Position numbers and translations under genes: made by a program. DNA of 64,000 bases from Ameyamaea chiangmaiensis (GTDB taxonomy: Bacteria > Pseudomonadota > Alphaproteobacteria > Acetobacterales > Acetobacteraceae): positions 1 through 64,000 of the forward strand of contig NZ_BAPT01000010.1 in the NCBI RefSeq assembly GCF_025995235.1. Direction: 5' to 3'. Positions 1 through 8,933 of this stretch are shown in pieces (positions within the stretch are counted from its first letter, which is position 1; each line of letters starts with the position of its first letter). The notes beneath the pieces are model-generated. The model ran no database searches, was not told where the DNA came from, and saw only the letters and a program-made list of their open reading frames with translations.

Positions 1-12
1 ACCCGATACGAC

Positions 13-51
13 GAAAAGGCCCGCCTCCCAGACAGGGGGCGGGCCTTTTTC
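13..51 (+). terminator. Rho-independent terminator of an upstream gene
   Basis: A GC-rich inverted repeat (AAGGCCCGCC pairing with GGCGGGCCTT) is followed directly by a T run. It most likely ends a plus-strand gene lying left of the window. The arms are flanked by A and T tracts, so it could act in both directions. Confidence 0.8.
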
Positions 52-183
52 GTGATGTCGACAATCGGGTCGCGATGTGGCGTGAACGGAATATCGATTC
101 TCAGAGTCCAAAGACTGACGTTGCTTTTCAACAGGATCTGTTACCGTCCATCATCCTTTCGTGCTCTGCGCAGGAGAAGAAAC

Positions 184-558
184 ATGTTTACCCATGTGAT
201 GATTGGCAGCAATGACCTCGAACGGGCGCGAATATTCTACAACGCAACATTTGCCGCGTTAGGTGGCGCTCCTGGTGCAATCGATTCCAGAGGTCGGCTG
301 ATTTATACACATGAAGGCAGCCGGCTGATGATCACAACGCCGATCAACGGACAGCCCGCAACGGCTGCCAATGGGGGGACCATCGGCATTGCCGCCGCCA
401 GTCCGGCCCATGTTCTTGCCTGGCACGACGCCGGTGTCAGCCATGGTGGCACCAGTATAGAAACGCCACCCACTGAGCGTCCAAACGGAATATTCGTCGC
501 CTATCTTCGTGACCCGGACGGAAACAAGCTTACGGCCCGCACTCAGACCGCACCCTGA
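184..558 (+). CDS. VOC (glyoxalase/bleomycin-resistance fold) family protein
   Basis: A 124-residue single-domain VOC protein. It opens with the typical beta strand MFTHVMIGSNDLERARIFY and closes with the FVAYLRDPDGNKL signature of the second half of the fold. The family binds a divalent metal and includes glyoxalase I, dioxygenases and drug-binding proteins; the substrate cannot be read from sequence. The ATG at 184 was chosen over an upstream in-frame ATG because AGGAGAAG lies just before it and homology begins there. It is convergent with a second, dissimilar VOC gene. Confidence 0.85.
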   Translation: MFTHVMIGSNDLERARIFYNATFAALGGAPGAIDSRGRLIYTHEGSRLMITTPINGQPATAANGGTIGIAAASPAHVLAWHDAGVSHGGTSIETPPTERPNGIFVAYLRDPDGNKLTARTQTAP

Positions 559-587
559 TCTACTGATTATGGAGCACGAACGACGCG

Positions 588-617
588 TGTGCCCGGCTGA
601 TAGCTCCGCCGGGCACA
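588..617. terminator. Hairpin between convergent VOC genes
   Basis: A 10-bp perfect inverted repeat (TGTGCCCGGC / GCCGGGCACA) with a 10-nt loop sits between the two convergent VOC genes. A second 6-bp hairpin follows at 618-633. There is no long T tract, so termination strength is uncertain. Confidence 0.5.
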
Positions 618-624
618 CCACAGA

Positions 625-1032
625 CTACTGTGGCTTGTTCTCGTACGCTTCTTCGGGGCGAACCGGCGTCAAGGTCGTCACTTCGATAAAGTAGCCGCCC
701 TTCGCCCGAAAATAGAAAGCCCACGCGCCATGTGTTTCGTGCGGGGGTTGTACATTCCAGCCATCACCAATCAGGCGCTGATACAAAGCATCGACGGCAT
801 CGCGAGACATCTGGATGAACCCGATGTGCAGGATGTCGAGCTGTGCGGGATAGTCGAAGCCCTCAAGCTTATTGTCAAAGTGGTTGATGATCAGTACCAG
901 CCCGTCGTCATCCTGCATGATGGTCATCTTCGTTCCACGCACGACGAGAGTGCGCAGGCCGAAATACTGCTCGAACATTGCCCGGTCGGCGTCTGTATCG
1001 CGGCTGTAAAGGTTGATATGGTTCAGCTTCAT
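625..1032 (-). CDS. VOC family protein
   Basis: A 135-residue VOC-fold protein starting MKLNHINLYSRDTDADRAMFEQYFGL, typical of glyoxalase/dioxygenase-superfamily members. The C-terminal half contains GAWAFYFRAKGGYFIEV, the second beta-alpha-beta module with a Glu in the usual metal-ligand position. The substrate is unknown. It lies convergent to the other VOC gene; the two share the fold but are not obviously recent duplicates. Confidence 0.85.
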   Translation of the reverse strand: MKLNHINLYSRDTDADRAMFEQYFGLRTLVVRGTKMTIMQDDDGLVLIINHFDNKLEGFDYPAQLDILHIGFIQMSRDAVDALYQRLIGDGWNVQPPHETHGAWAFYFRAKGGYFIEVTTLTPVRPEEAYENKPQ

Positions 1033-1379
1033 GGCCGTGCCTTTCCGTTGGTAAAACGGACACGGAGCGATCGCGGTGTGAGCAGCGACGACCGATCACG
1101 GACAAGGCCTATCCTCGTCGTGTCCGGCCATGGCCAAGAGCGGGCTTATGCGCTCAAGCGTGACTGTCTCCGTGGAGACCGCAGGTTGTCACCATACCCG
1201 CATCGCTGTCTTTTTAGGCGAAAAACATGTTCGCTTATGCCGGGAATACCGGTCAAGCCTTGTATTCCAACGCGTCCGCTACGAAGGATTGGTAAGGACG
1301 CCCCAATAGAAACGGGATGAGGGTGCGTAGCCTGGCGTGGTCGAAAAGAACCACGTCGCCGTTTCCCGGCTGTGTGCAA
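1033..1379. other. Intergenic region without a recognisable gene
   Basis: This is the 347-bp stretch between the start of the minus-strand VOC gene and the end of the L,D-transpeptidase gene. Open frames here have no recognisable protein features. It should contain the promoter of the VOC gene and the 3' end of the transpeptidase transcript, but I see no convincing hairpin or promoter boxes. Confidence 0.5.
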
Positions 1380-2291
1380 TCAGGCAGTTTTCTTCTCACC
1401 GGCGGAGTCGACCACCACCACCAGATCGCCCGCGATCGGCGTCGGCTGGCGGTCCTTGGGCAGCAGGGCGCGAAAGCGGATGTCGTAGCTGGCGGCCTGT
1501 TCGTATTCGGCATCGAGAATGCCGTAGTGGTCGAGGAACACATTCAGTTTGGCGGGGATGCGGATACACCCTTCGGACGCGGGGTGACCCAGACGGCGTT
1601 CGAGAAAGTCGGGGTCTGTCGCGTGGATTTCGAGGCGGATCTCGCCGCGCTCGCCGCTGTCCAGCCACCCCTTGGTGGCCCATTGCCACCCCATGTCCCA
1701 CACGCGCATGCCCTTGGCGCCGATGCCGCGAATGCCGTTTTCGTTCTTCGTGCCCTCGGCGCGATAGCCAAGGCGATCGACCGTGTTCTCGAACACGCCC
1801 GTGGGCGTGATGTAGTAGAACTTCCGGCCGCTCTGCCCGGTGGAGACATGAGTGCCGCCGATGACCTGCCACGCGCCCTTCGGCAACGCCAAAATGAAGC
1901 AGACCGCCTGCACGCGCGGATTGCGATCGACGACCATGATGACCTGCGCGCGGTCGATCGGCGTTTCTGCCTGCGCGATCTGCGCCTGCGCCAGCGTGAT
2001 GAAACGTGCGCGGGTGTCGGGGGAAAACTGCGAGAAAGAGGGGACGTTCGCGCGCATCAGCCCCGACAGGCGCTCGGCCTCGGCACGGGCGGCGGCGTCG
2101 CTGAGGGCGGGCAGCGGCGGGATGATGATGGCCGGGTTTTCCGGATCCGTCGCCGGCAGCGGCGGCGGCAGAACGGCGGCCGGTGCAGGTTCGATGACGT
2201 CGGACGCAGAGGCGGGCGTGCTGAACGGCAATGTGGCGATGCCGATGGCGCCGAGGGTCTGTGTCCACGACCGATTGCTCAACACGTTCAC
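1380..2291 (-). CDS. L,D-transpeptidase (YkuD domain) family protein
   Basis: A 303-residue exported protein: N-terminal hydrophobic signal region (about residues 10-30, ending SASA), Pro/Ala-rich spacer, and C-terminal YkuD catalytic domain. The expected catalytic elements are His223 (IHATDP) and the nucleophile Cys242 in the SEGCIR box. YkuD enzymes form 3-3 crosslinks in peptidoglycan or attach outer-membrane proteins to it. The usual SHGC motif reads SEGC here, a variation seen in some alphaproteobacterial members. GTG at 2291 or GTG at 2285 could be the start; the latter has better spacing from GGGGAGG. It lies 160 bp downstream of lpd in the same direction. Confidence 0.85.
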   Translation of the reverse strand: MNVLSNRSWTQTLGAIGIATLPFSTPASASDVIEPAPAAVLPPPLPATDPENPAIIIPPLPALSDAAARAEAERLSGLMRANVPSFSQFSPDTRARFITLAQAQIAQAETPIDRAQVIMVVDRNPRVQAVCFILALPKGAWQVIGGTHVSTGQSGRKFYYITPTGVFENTVDRLGYRAEGTKNENGIRGIGAKGMRVWDMGWQWATKGWLDSGERGEIRLEIHATDPDFLERRLGHPASEGCIRIPAKLNVFLDHYGILDAEYEQAASYDIRFRALLPKDRQPTPIAGDLVVVVDSAGEKKTA

Positions 2292-2452
2292 ATCCTCCCC
2301 GCCGATGAATACCGGGCCTTATGGTAACCTTCGGCGAATCCGGGGGAACTGGCAACAGATGTGTTCGCGGGGGAGGCCGAGCGCCGTCGGCCGCACGTCC
2401 CCATGGCGACTGTGGCGCGGGTGCGGGCAGGACGCCGCCCCGCGCCATGGGG

Positions 2453-4183
2453 TCAGATATGAATGGCGCGCTTTTCGACGTCGAGCGCGGCTTCCTTGAC
2501 CGCCTCGCTCAGGGTCGGATGGGCGTGGCAGGTACGCGCGATGTCTTCCGACGACGCCCCGAATTCGATCGCCATCGTGGCCTCGGCGATCAGTTCGCCC
2601 GCGCCCGGCCCTATGATGTGCACGCCCAGCACCCGATCGGTCGTGTCGCAGGCCAGCACCTTCACGAATCCGTCTGTCATGCCCATTGCGCGGGCACGGC
2701 CATTGGCGGTGAAGGGGAACTTGCCGGTCTTGTAGCCGACGCCATCGGCCTTCAGCTGCTCTTCGGTGCGCCCAACGGCGGCGACTTCCGGCCATGTGTA
2801 GACGACCGACGGGATCGCGTCGTAATTCACGTGCCCGGCCTGGCCGGCCAGAAGCTCGGCCACCGCAACGCCCTCTTCCTCGGCCTTGTGGGCCAGCATC
2901 GGGCCGGTGATCACATCGCCAATCGCATAGATGCCCGGGACGCTGGTTGCGTAATGGGCATCGGTCACGATCCGGCCTCGCGGGTCGAGCTCGATCCCGG
3001 CTTCCTTCAGTCCCATCTTCTCGCTGGCGGCGACGCGGCCGATGGCCAGAAGCACGATATCGGCCGCGATCGTTTCGGCCGTGCCGCCCTTGGCCGGTTC
3101 GACCGTCAGGGTCACGCCCTTATCGCTCTTTTCAGCCTTGGTCACCTTGTGGCCGAGCTTCATCTTCAGGCCCTGGCGGCTCAGCACACGCTGGAACTGC
3201 TTGGCCACTTCGCCGTCGATGCCGGGGACGAGGCGGTCGAGGAATTCGATCACGGTGACTTCGGCGCCGAGGCGATGCCAGACGCTGCCCAGTTCCAGCC
3301 CGATCACCCCGCCGCCGATGACGACCATTTTCTTCGGGACAGACGACAGTTCCAGCGCGCCGGTCGATGTCACGATCGTCTTTTCATCCACGTCCACACC
3401 CGGCAGCGGCGCGCTGTCCGAGCCGCTGGCGATCACGATGTGTTTGGCCGTGACCGGCTTGCCGTCGACGGTAAGGCGCCCGGGCCCCTCAATGCGGCCA
3501 AGACCCTTGAGCCATGTTACCTTGTTCTTCTTGAACAGGAACTCAACGCCCTTGACGTTGGCGTCGACCACTTCGCCCTTGCGCGCCTGCATACGGGCCA
3601 GATCGAGCGAGACATTCCCGATCCCGATGCCGTGGGATGCGAAATCATGCGTCACGGCATGATAGTTTTCGGACGATTGCAGGAGCGCCTTGGAAGGGAT
3701 GCAGCCGACGTTCAGGCAGGTGCCGCCAAGTGTCGCGCGCTTTTCCACGCAGGCCACCTTGAAGCCAAGCTGCGCCGCGCGGATCGCGCAGACATATCCG
3801 CCCGGTCCGGCGCCGATGACGACCACGTCGTAATCCGTCTCGCCGGGGGCTTCGGCGGCCGGTGCGGCCTTCGGTGCGGCGGGTTTGGAAGCGGGTGCCT
3901 CGGGCGTCGGGGCCGGGCTGGCGGCGGGCGTCGCGGTGGTCGTGCCCTTCTCGTCCAGGGTCGTCAGGACAGAGCCCACTTCGACCTCGGCCCCTTCGGC
4001 CACGGCTGCGGCGCCCAGAACGCCCGCGGCCGGAGCATTGACCTCGACGCTGACCTTGTCGGTTTCCAGCTCGACAATGGGCTCGTCCGCCTTGACCGCA
4101 TCGCCGGGCTTGCGCAGCCAGCGGCCGATGGTGGCTGTGGTGACGCTCTCGCCGAGCGTGGGAACCTTGATCTCGATGGGCAT
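2453..4183 (-). CDS. lpd: Dihydrolipoyl dehydrogenase (E3) with N-terminal lipoyl domain
   Basis: E3 subunit reoxidising dihydrolipoamide with FAD and NAD+ in the 2-oxoglutarate dehydrogenase complex. The 576 residues carry an extra lipoyl domain (1-77; lipoyl-lysine in ETDKVSVEV at K43), a Pro/Ala linker (about 80-116), then a normal E3: FAD motif GAGPGG near 124, redox disulfide C156/C161 in GGTCLNVGC, NAD-binding GGGVIG, and catalytic H555-E560 in HPTLSE. The ATG at 4183 was chosen because the lipoyl domain begins there; the frame extends upstream without homology. It is the last gene of odhA-odhB-lpd. Confidence 0.96.
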   Translation of the reverse strand: MPIEIKVPTLGESVTTATIGRWLRKPGDAVKADEPIVELETDKVSVEVNAPAAGVLGAAAVAEGAEVEVGSVLTTLDEKGTTTATPAASPAPTPEAPASKPAAPKAAPAAEAPGETDYDVVVIGAGPGGYVCAIRAAQLGFKVACVEKRATLGGTCLNVGCIPSKALLQSSENYHAVTHDFASHGIGIGNVSLDLARMQARKGEVVDANVKGVEFLFKKNKVTWLKGLGRIEGPGRLTVDGKPVTAKHIVIASGSDSAPLPGVDVDEKTIVTSTGALELSSVPKKMVVIGGGVIGLELGSVWHRLGAEVTVIEFLDRLVPGIDGEVAKQFQRVLSRQGLKMKLGHKVTKAEKSDKGVTLTVEPAKGGTAETIAADIVLLAIGRVAASEKMGLKEAGIELDPRGRIVTDAHYATSVPGIYAIGDVITGPMLAHKAEEEGVAVAELLAGQAGHVNYDAIPSVVYTWPEVAAVGRTEEQLKADGVGYKTGKFPFTANGRARAMGMTDGFVKVLACDTTDRVLGVHIIGPGAGELIAEATMAIEFGASSEDIARTCHAHPTLSEAVKEAALDVEKRAIHI

Positions 4184-4331
4184 GGTGCGTGTTCCGTAGG
4201 ATCGGGGGGCACGGACGACGACCCGCGCCCTTTGGGGGGACATCCCCGTGATGGTCGGTGGACGGTCGGGCGTGCAGGCTGCCGGGTGCCCGAGGGGGCG
4301 GCCCGGCAGCGACCTCAGACCGTGGAGGCGA

Positions 4332-5597
4332 TCAGAGGCCGAGCAGCAGGCGACGCGGATCCTCGACGCCCTGCTTGACGCGCACCAGGAAGCTGACCGC
4401 TTCCTTGCCGTCGACGATGCGGTGATCGTAGGACAGGGCGATATACATCATCGGGCGGATGACGACCTGGCCGTTCACGGCGATCGGACGGTCCTGGATC
4501 GCGTGCATGCCCAGAATGGCCGATTGCGGCGCGTTGAGGATTGGTGTCGACATCAGCGACCCATAGATGCCGCCGTTCGTGATCGAGAACGTGCCACCGG
4601 TCAGTTCGTCGAGCTTGAGCGCGCCGTCGCGCGCGGCCTTGCCGAAGCCTGCGATCTTGCGCTCGATCTCGGCGAAGCTCAGTTGCTCGGCATCGCGCAG
4701 GACCGGAACGACCAGACCGTTCGGCCCACCCACGGCGATGCCCAGATTGACGAACTTGCGATAGATCACGTCCTCGCCGTCGATTTCGGCATTGATTGCC
4801 GGGAATTCCTGCAGGGCCGAGATCACGGCCCGCGCGAAAATCGACATGAAGCCCAGCTTCGCACCGTTGTGCTTTTTCTCGAAAGCTTCGCGGTATTCGG
4901 CGCGCAGGGCCTTGGCCGCCGACATGTCGACTTCATTGAACGTCGTCAGGATGGCGGCGGTGTTCTGTGCGTCCTTGAGGCGACGGGCGATCGTGCGGCG
5001 CAGGCGCGTCATCTTCACGCGTTCTTCGCGCGGATCGTCCTTGCGCTGGCTGGCGGAGGCCGGCGGTGCGGACGCGACGGGCGGCTGTGCCAGGAAGGCG
5101 AGGACGTCGCCCTTGGTAATCCGGCCGTCCTTGCCCGACCCGCTGCCGACCTGCGCCGGGGTGGTGCCGGTTTCAGCCATTTTCTTGGCTGCGGACGGAA
5201 AGGCCTGTGCGGCATCGCGGGCCACGTCGGCCGGGGGCGTGGCCGGGCGTGATACCGGGCCTGACGGCGCGGGCGGCGGGTTGACGCCGGCCGCCGGGTG
5301 TGCGGCCGCCTTGGCAGGTTCCGCCGCTACCTTGGCGGGCGCCGGTGCCGTGGTGCCGCTGCCGGCCTCAACGATGGCGAGCAGGCTGCCGACCTCGACT
5401 TCGGCACCTTCCTCAACCGCGTGTTTGCCCAGCACGCCGGCTTCGGGGGCCGCGACTTCGACGCTGACCTTGTCGGTCTCGAGTTCCACCACAGGCTCGT
5501 CGGCCTTCACGGCCTCGCCCGGCTGCTTGAGCCAGCGGGCGATGGTCGCGGTCGTGACGCTCTCGCCCAGCGTCGGCACCTTGATATCGACAGACAT
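4332..5597 (-). CDS. odhB: Dihydrolipoyllysine-residue succinyltransferase, E2 of 2-oxoglutarate dehydrogenase
   Basis: E2 core enzyme (421 residues; sucB type) transferring the succinyl group from lipoamide to CoA. The order is a lipoyl domain (1-77, lipoyl-lysine K43 in ETDKVSVEV), an Ala/Pro linker, an E3/E1-binding domain (about 150-190, GRITKGDVLAF), a second linker and the acyltransferase domain. The latter ends with the catalytic SYDHRIVDG (H392, D396). It lies 135 bp downstream of odhA and about 150 bp upstream of lpd. Its lipoyl domain is almost identical to the one fused to lpd. Confidence 0.96.
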   Translation of the reverse strand: MSVDIKVPTLGESVTTATIARWLKQPGEAVKADEPVVELETDKVSVEVAAPEAGVLGKHAVEEGAEVEVGSLLAIVEAGSGTTAPAPAKVAAEPAKAAAHPAAGVNPPPAPSGPVSRPATPPADVARDAAQAFPSAAKKMAETGTTPAQVGSGSGKDGRITKGDVLAFLAQPPVASAPPASASQRKDDPREERVKMTRLRRTIARRLKDAQNTAAILTTFNEVDMSAAKALRAEYREAFEKKHNGAKLGFMSIFARAVISALQEFPAINAEIDGEDVIYRKFVNLGIAVGGPNGLVVPVLRDAEQLSFAEIERKIAGFGKAARDGALKLDELTGGTFSITNGGIYGSLMSTPILNAPQSAILGMHAIQDRPIAVNGQVVIRPMMYIALSYDHRIVDGKEAVSFLVRVKQGVEDPRRLLLGL

Positions 5598-5732
5598 GTC
5601 TTCCCCGTTTCCCTCTTGTGCGATCGGACCGCGCTGTATGGGTCGACCGTTCTTCTCAACTCGTTTTACACACCCGCGCGGCGTGCCGGCCACCCCGTGC
5701 CGGGCGGCCCGGACGCCGTCCGGGGAACGTCG

Positions 5733-8600
5733 TCAGGCAGTTCCGAGCGCCTGACGTACCAGCAAGGCCTGTTGCGCGGCATGGATTTTGGCCAGACCGG
5801 TGGCCGGACTCGCCGCGGCGTCGCGTCCGACATAGGACGGTCGCCCTGCCTTGTGCTTCAGGCCCGTCAGTACACCCTCGATCCGGCGATCGACGAACTG
5901 CCATCCGCCGTTGTTCTCGGGCTCTTCCTGGCACCAGATCACCTTGGCGGCGGGATAACGCGCCAGTTCCTTGGCCAAGGCCTCGGCCGGGAACGGGTAG
6001 AACTGTTCCAGGCGGACGATGGCCACGCGGTCGAGCTTGCCCTCGCGGCGTTCGGCCAGCAGGTCGTAGTACACCTTGCCCGAGCAGATCACGACGCGCT
6101 CGATGCTCTTGTCGGCTGCGATCGTATCGATCTCGCCGATCACCGGCTGGAAGCGCGTACCCGGCCCGAACTCGGCAAGTGTCGACACCGCGAGCTTGTG
6201 GCGCAGAAGCGATTTCGGCGTCATCAGGATCAGCGGTTTGCGCCACGAATGTGCAAGCTGACGGCGCAGGGCGTGGAAGTAGTTCGCTGGCGTGGTCAGG
6301 TTGCAGACCTGCATGTTGTTCTCGGCGCAGAGCTGGAGGTAGCGTTCCAGACGCGCGGAGGAATGCTCGGGGCCCTGCCCCTCATAGCCGTGGGGCAGCA
6401 GCATCACCAGGCCGGACATACGCAGCCACTTCGTCTCGCCCGAGGCGATGAACTGGTCGATGATCACCTGCGCACCGTTGGCGAAATCACCGAACTGGCC
6501 TTCCCACAGGACCAGCGTGTTCGGGTCGGCCAGCGAATAGCCGTATTCCACGCCAAGGACGCCGAATTCTGACAGCAGCGAGTTGTAGACCTCGATCTTG
6601 GCCTGCTCCGGGCGGATGTTGTTCAGCGGCACATATTCATTCTGGTTGATCTGGTCGATCAGAACGGCATGGCGCTGGCTGAATGTCCCGCGCTGGCAGT
6701 CCTCGCCCGACAGCCGGACGCGGTGATTTTCGAGCAGCAGCGAACCGAAGCCCAGTGCCTCGCCCGTCGCCCAGTCGATGCCTTCGCCCGACTTGAACAT
6801 CTCAAGCTTGCCGCGCAGCTGGCGCAGGATGCGGGGATGGCCGGTGAAACCCTTGGGCACGGTGCCCAGCGACGTGCCGATCGCCTGCAGCGTCTCGTTC
6901 GAAAGGCCGGTTTCCGGCTGTGGCGCCTCTTCCTTGCCCGGCGGCGTCAGTCCGGCCCACGCGCCTTCCAGCCAGTCGGCCTTGTTGGGGCGATAGTCCT
7001 GGGCCGTCTTGAACGCTTCGTCCAGCTTGTCCTGGAATGCGTCCCACTGGGTGCTGGCTTCGGCTTCGGTGACCGTTCCGTTGCGAACGAGCTGCTCCGC
7101 ATACAGGGTGCGCGCCGTCGGACGGGCGGCGATGGCCTTGTACATGATCGGCTGGGTGAAGGAGGGCTCGTCGGATTCGTTGTGGCCGTGACGGCGGTAA
7201 CACACGATGTCCAGCACGATATCGGTCGCGAATTTCTGGCGGAAATCGGCGGCAAGACGGGCGCAATAGATAACGGCCTCGGGCTCGTCCCCGTTGACGT
7301 GCAGGATCGGTGCCTGAACGGCCTTGGCAATATCGGTGCAGTACAGGCCCGAATACGCGTGGGCCGAGACAGTGGTGAAGCCGATCTGGTTGTTCACTAC
7401 GACATGGATCGTGCCGCCGGTGCGATAGCCGATGAGCTGCGACATCGCCATCGTCTCGTATACCAGACCCTGGCCGGCGAACGCCGCATCGCCGTGCAGC
7501 AGCAGCGCCATATGCGCGTGGCGGCCCTGGGTGTCGCCGTCATCGTCCTGGGTCGCGCGGACCTTGCCGATGACCACGGGGTCGACGGCTTCAAGATGAG
7601 AGGGGTTGGGTTGCAGGGACAGATGGACGGGTTTGCCGTCGACCTCGATGTCGGTCGACGTGCCCAGATGATATTTCACGTCGCCCGAGCCCTGAACGTC
7701 GTCGGGCTTGAATGACCCACCGGCGAACTCCGAGAAGATCGCGACATAGGGTTTGCGCACGATGTTGACGAGCGTGTTCAGGCGCCCGCGATGGGGCATG
7801 CCGATCGCCACCGAACGGACGCCCCCCGTGGCAGCCTGATCGATGATGGCGTGCAGCGCGGGAATGGTGACCTCGCCACCCTCAAGACCGAAACGCTTCG
7901 TGCCGACATAGCGCTTCTGGCAAAAAGCCTCGAACCCTTCGGCCTCGGTCAGGTGGTGCAGGATCGCTTTCTTTTCGGTGGCCGTCGTGCCGGTGCGCCA
8001 GTTGTCGCCTTCCAGACGGGCCTGAAGCCAGAGCCGCTGCTCGGGGTTCTGGACATGCATGTATTCGGTGCCGATCGGGCCGCAATAGACGCTGCGGAGG
8101 GCAGCCACGATCTGGTTGACCGTCGCGGTGGCGTTGTCACCCAGAAGGGATGCCACGATCTGGCCGAGATAGATCGGCCGATCCAGATCGTCCGGGCCGA
8201 AGCCATAGGTCGCGGGATCCAGGTCGGCGTGCGGCTTGGGGACCTGAAGGCCGAGCGGATCGAGCCGTGCCTCGAGATGGCCGCGCACGCGATAGGCGCG
8301 AATGAGTTGCGTGGCCCGCAGGCTGTCCTGCGCTGCGGCAATGACGCCTTCGGCCGAAGCGGGGGTGGCGACGGCAACGGGGGCTGCGACCTCGTCCTCG
8401 ATCATGGAGGCGCGGGGCGCCCAGGACGCGCCCGTCGCATCGTGCAGGACGGCTGCCGCCTCGTCGTCCATGGCGGCGAAGATCGCCGCGAAGGACGGAT
8501 CGACGCCGGCGGGATCTTCGGCCCAGCGTGCGTACAGGTCGGCCAGATAGACCGTATTGGCGCCGCTTAGCGCGCCGGACAGAACATCAATCCCAGGCAT
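5733..8600 (-). CDS. odhA: 2-oxoglutarate dehydrogenase E1 component
   Basis: Thiamine-diphosphate-dependent E1 (955 residues, normal length for sucA/odhA) that decarboxylates 2-oxoglutarate in the TCA cycle. Recognisable stretches are the N-terminal E1 segment (NTVYLADLYARWAEDP), the active-site loop GMPHRGRLN, the diphosphate/Mg motif GDAAFAGQG, CYRRHGHNE, and the C-terminal GWQFVDRRI. The ATG at 8600 follows a GAGGGG ribosome-binding site by about 8 nt; an in-frame TTG six codons upstream is less likely. It heads the odhA-odhB-lpd cluster, giving all three complex subunits in one place. Confidence 0.97.
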   Translation of the reverse strand: MPGIDVLSGALSGANTVYLADLYARWAEDPAGVDPSFAAIFAAMDDEAAAVLHDATGASWAPRASMIEDEVAAPVAVATPASAEGVIAAAQDSLRATQLIRAYRVRGHLEARLDPLGLQVPKPHADLDPATYGFGPDDLDRPIYLGQIVASLLGDNATATVNQIVAALRSVYCGPIGTEYMHVQNPEQRLWLQARLEGDNWRTGTTATEKKAILHHLTEAEGFEAFCQKRYVGTKRFGLEGGEVTIPALHAIIDQAATGGVRSVAIGMPHRGRLNTLVNIVRKPYVAIFSEFAGGSFKPDDVQGSGDVKYHLGTSTDIEVDGKPVHLSLQPNPSHLEAVDPVVIGKVRATQDDDGDTQGRHAHMALLLHGDAAFAGQGLVYETMAMSQLIGYRTGGTIHVVVNNQIGFTTVSAHAYSGLYCTDIAKAVQAPILHVNGDEPEAVIYCARLAADFRQKFATDIVLDIVCYRRHGHNESDEPSFTQPIMYKAIAARPTARTLYAEQLVRNGTVTEAEASTQWDAFQDKLDEAFKTAQDYRPNKADWLEGAWAGLTPPGKEEAPQPETGLSNETLQAIGTSLGTVPKGFTGHPRILRQLRGKLEMFKSGEGIDWATGEALGFGSLLLENHRVRLSGEDCQRGTFSQRHAVLIDQINQNEYVPLNNIRPEQAKIEVYNSLLSEFGVLGVEYGYSLADPNTLVLWEGQFGDFANGAQVIIDQFIASGETKWLRMSGLVMLLPHGYEGQGPEHSSARLERYLQLCAENNMQVCNLTTPANYFHALRRQLAHSWRKPLILMTPKSLLRHKLAVSTLAEFGPGTRFQPVIGEIDTIAADKSIERVVICSGKVYYDLLAERREGKLDRVAIVRLEQFYPFPAEALAKELARYPAAKVIWCQEEPENNGGWQFVDRRIEGVLTGLKHKAGRPSYVGRDAAASPATGLAKIHAAQQALLVRQALGTA

Positions 8601-8933
8601 TCGCGTTTCCCCTCGCAACCGGCTTTTTGCCGTCGTCTGTTTTTTGTCGTGCCGATGCGCGCTGGCAACCGGCCGCGTGTTGTCGGCACTCTAGCGCCGC
8701 ATCGGTAATGCGGAGGCCATCATTCAGCATGGTCTGCCTTGCTCGTTGCGCATACGAACCCCTTCGTTCGCGTCAGAAATCCTCGGACATACGGGGGTTA
8801 AAGCAAGAAATAGGCCAAACCGGGACGGTGGTGCGACGTGGCGGGGCACAAACACGATCATGTGTTCGTCCCGGTGGTCCGGGTGTGGCTGCGGGGATGG
8901 CGACGCGGGACGGGACGGTCGCCACGCCACGGG
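8601..8933. other. Intergenic region upstream of odhA
   Basis: A 333-bp gap between the end of zapE and the start of odhA, both on the minus strand. It should hold the odh promoter. A GGCGAC/GTCGCC hairpin at about 8899-8923 lies just past the zapE stop but lacks a T run. No gene is evident; the small frames here have no protein-like features. Confidence 0.5.

Noticed and set aside
2321..4378. A 685-codon plus-strand frame across lpd
   Set aside because: Antisense to a clear Lpd with intact catalytic motifs; the translation shows no recognisable domain.
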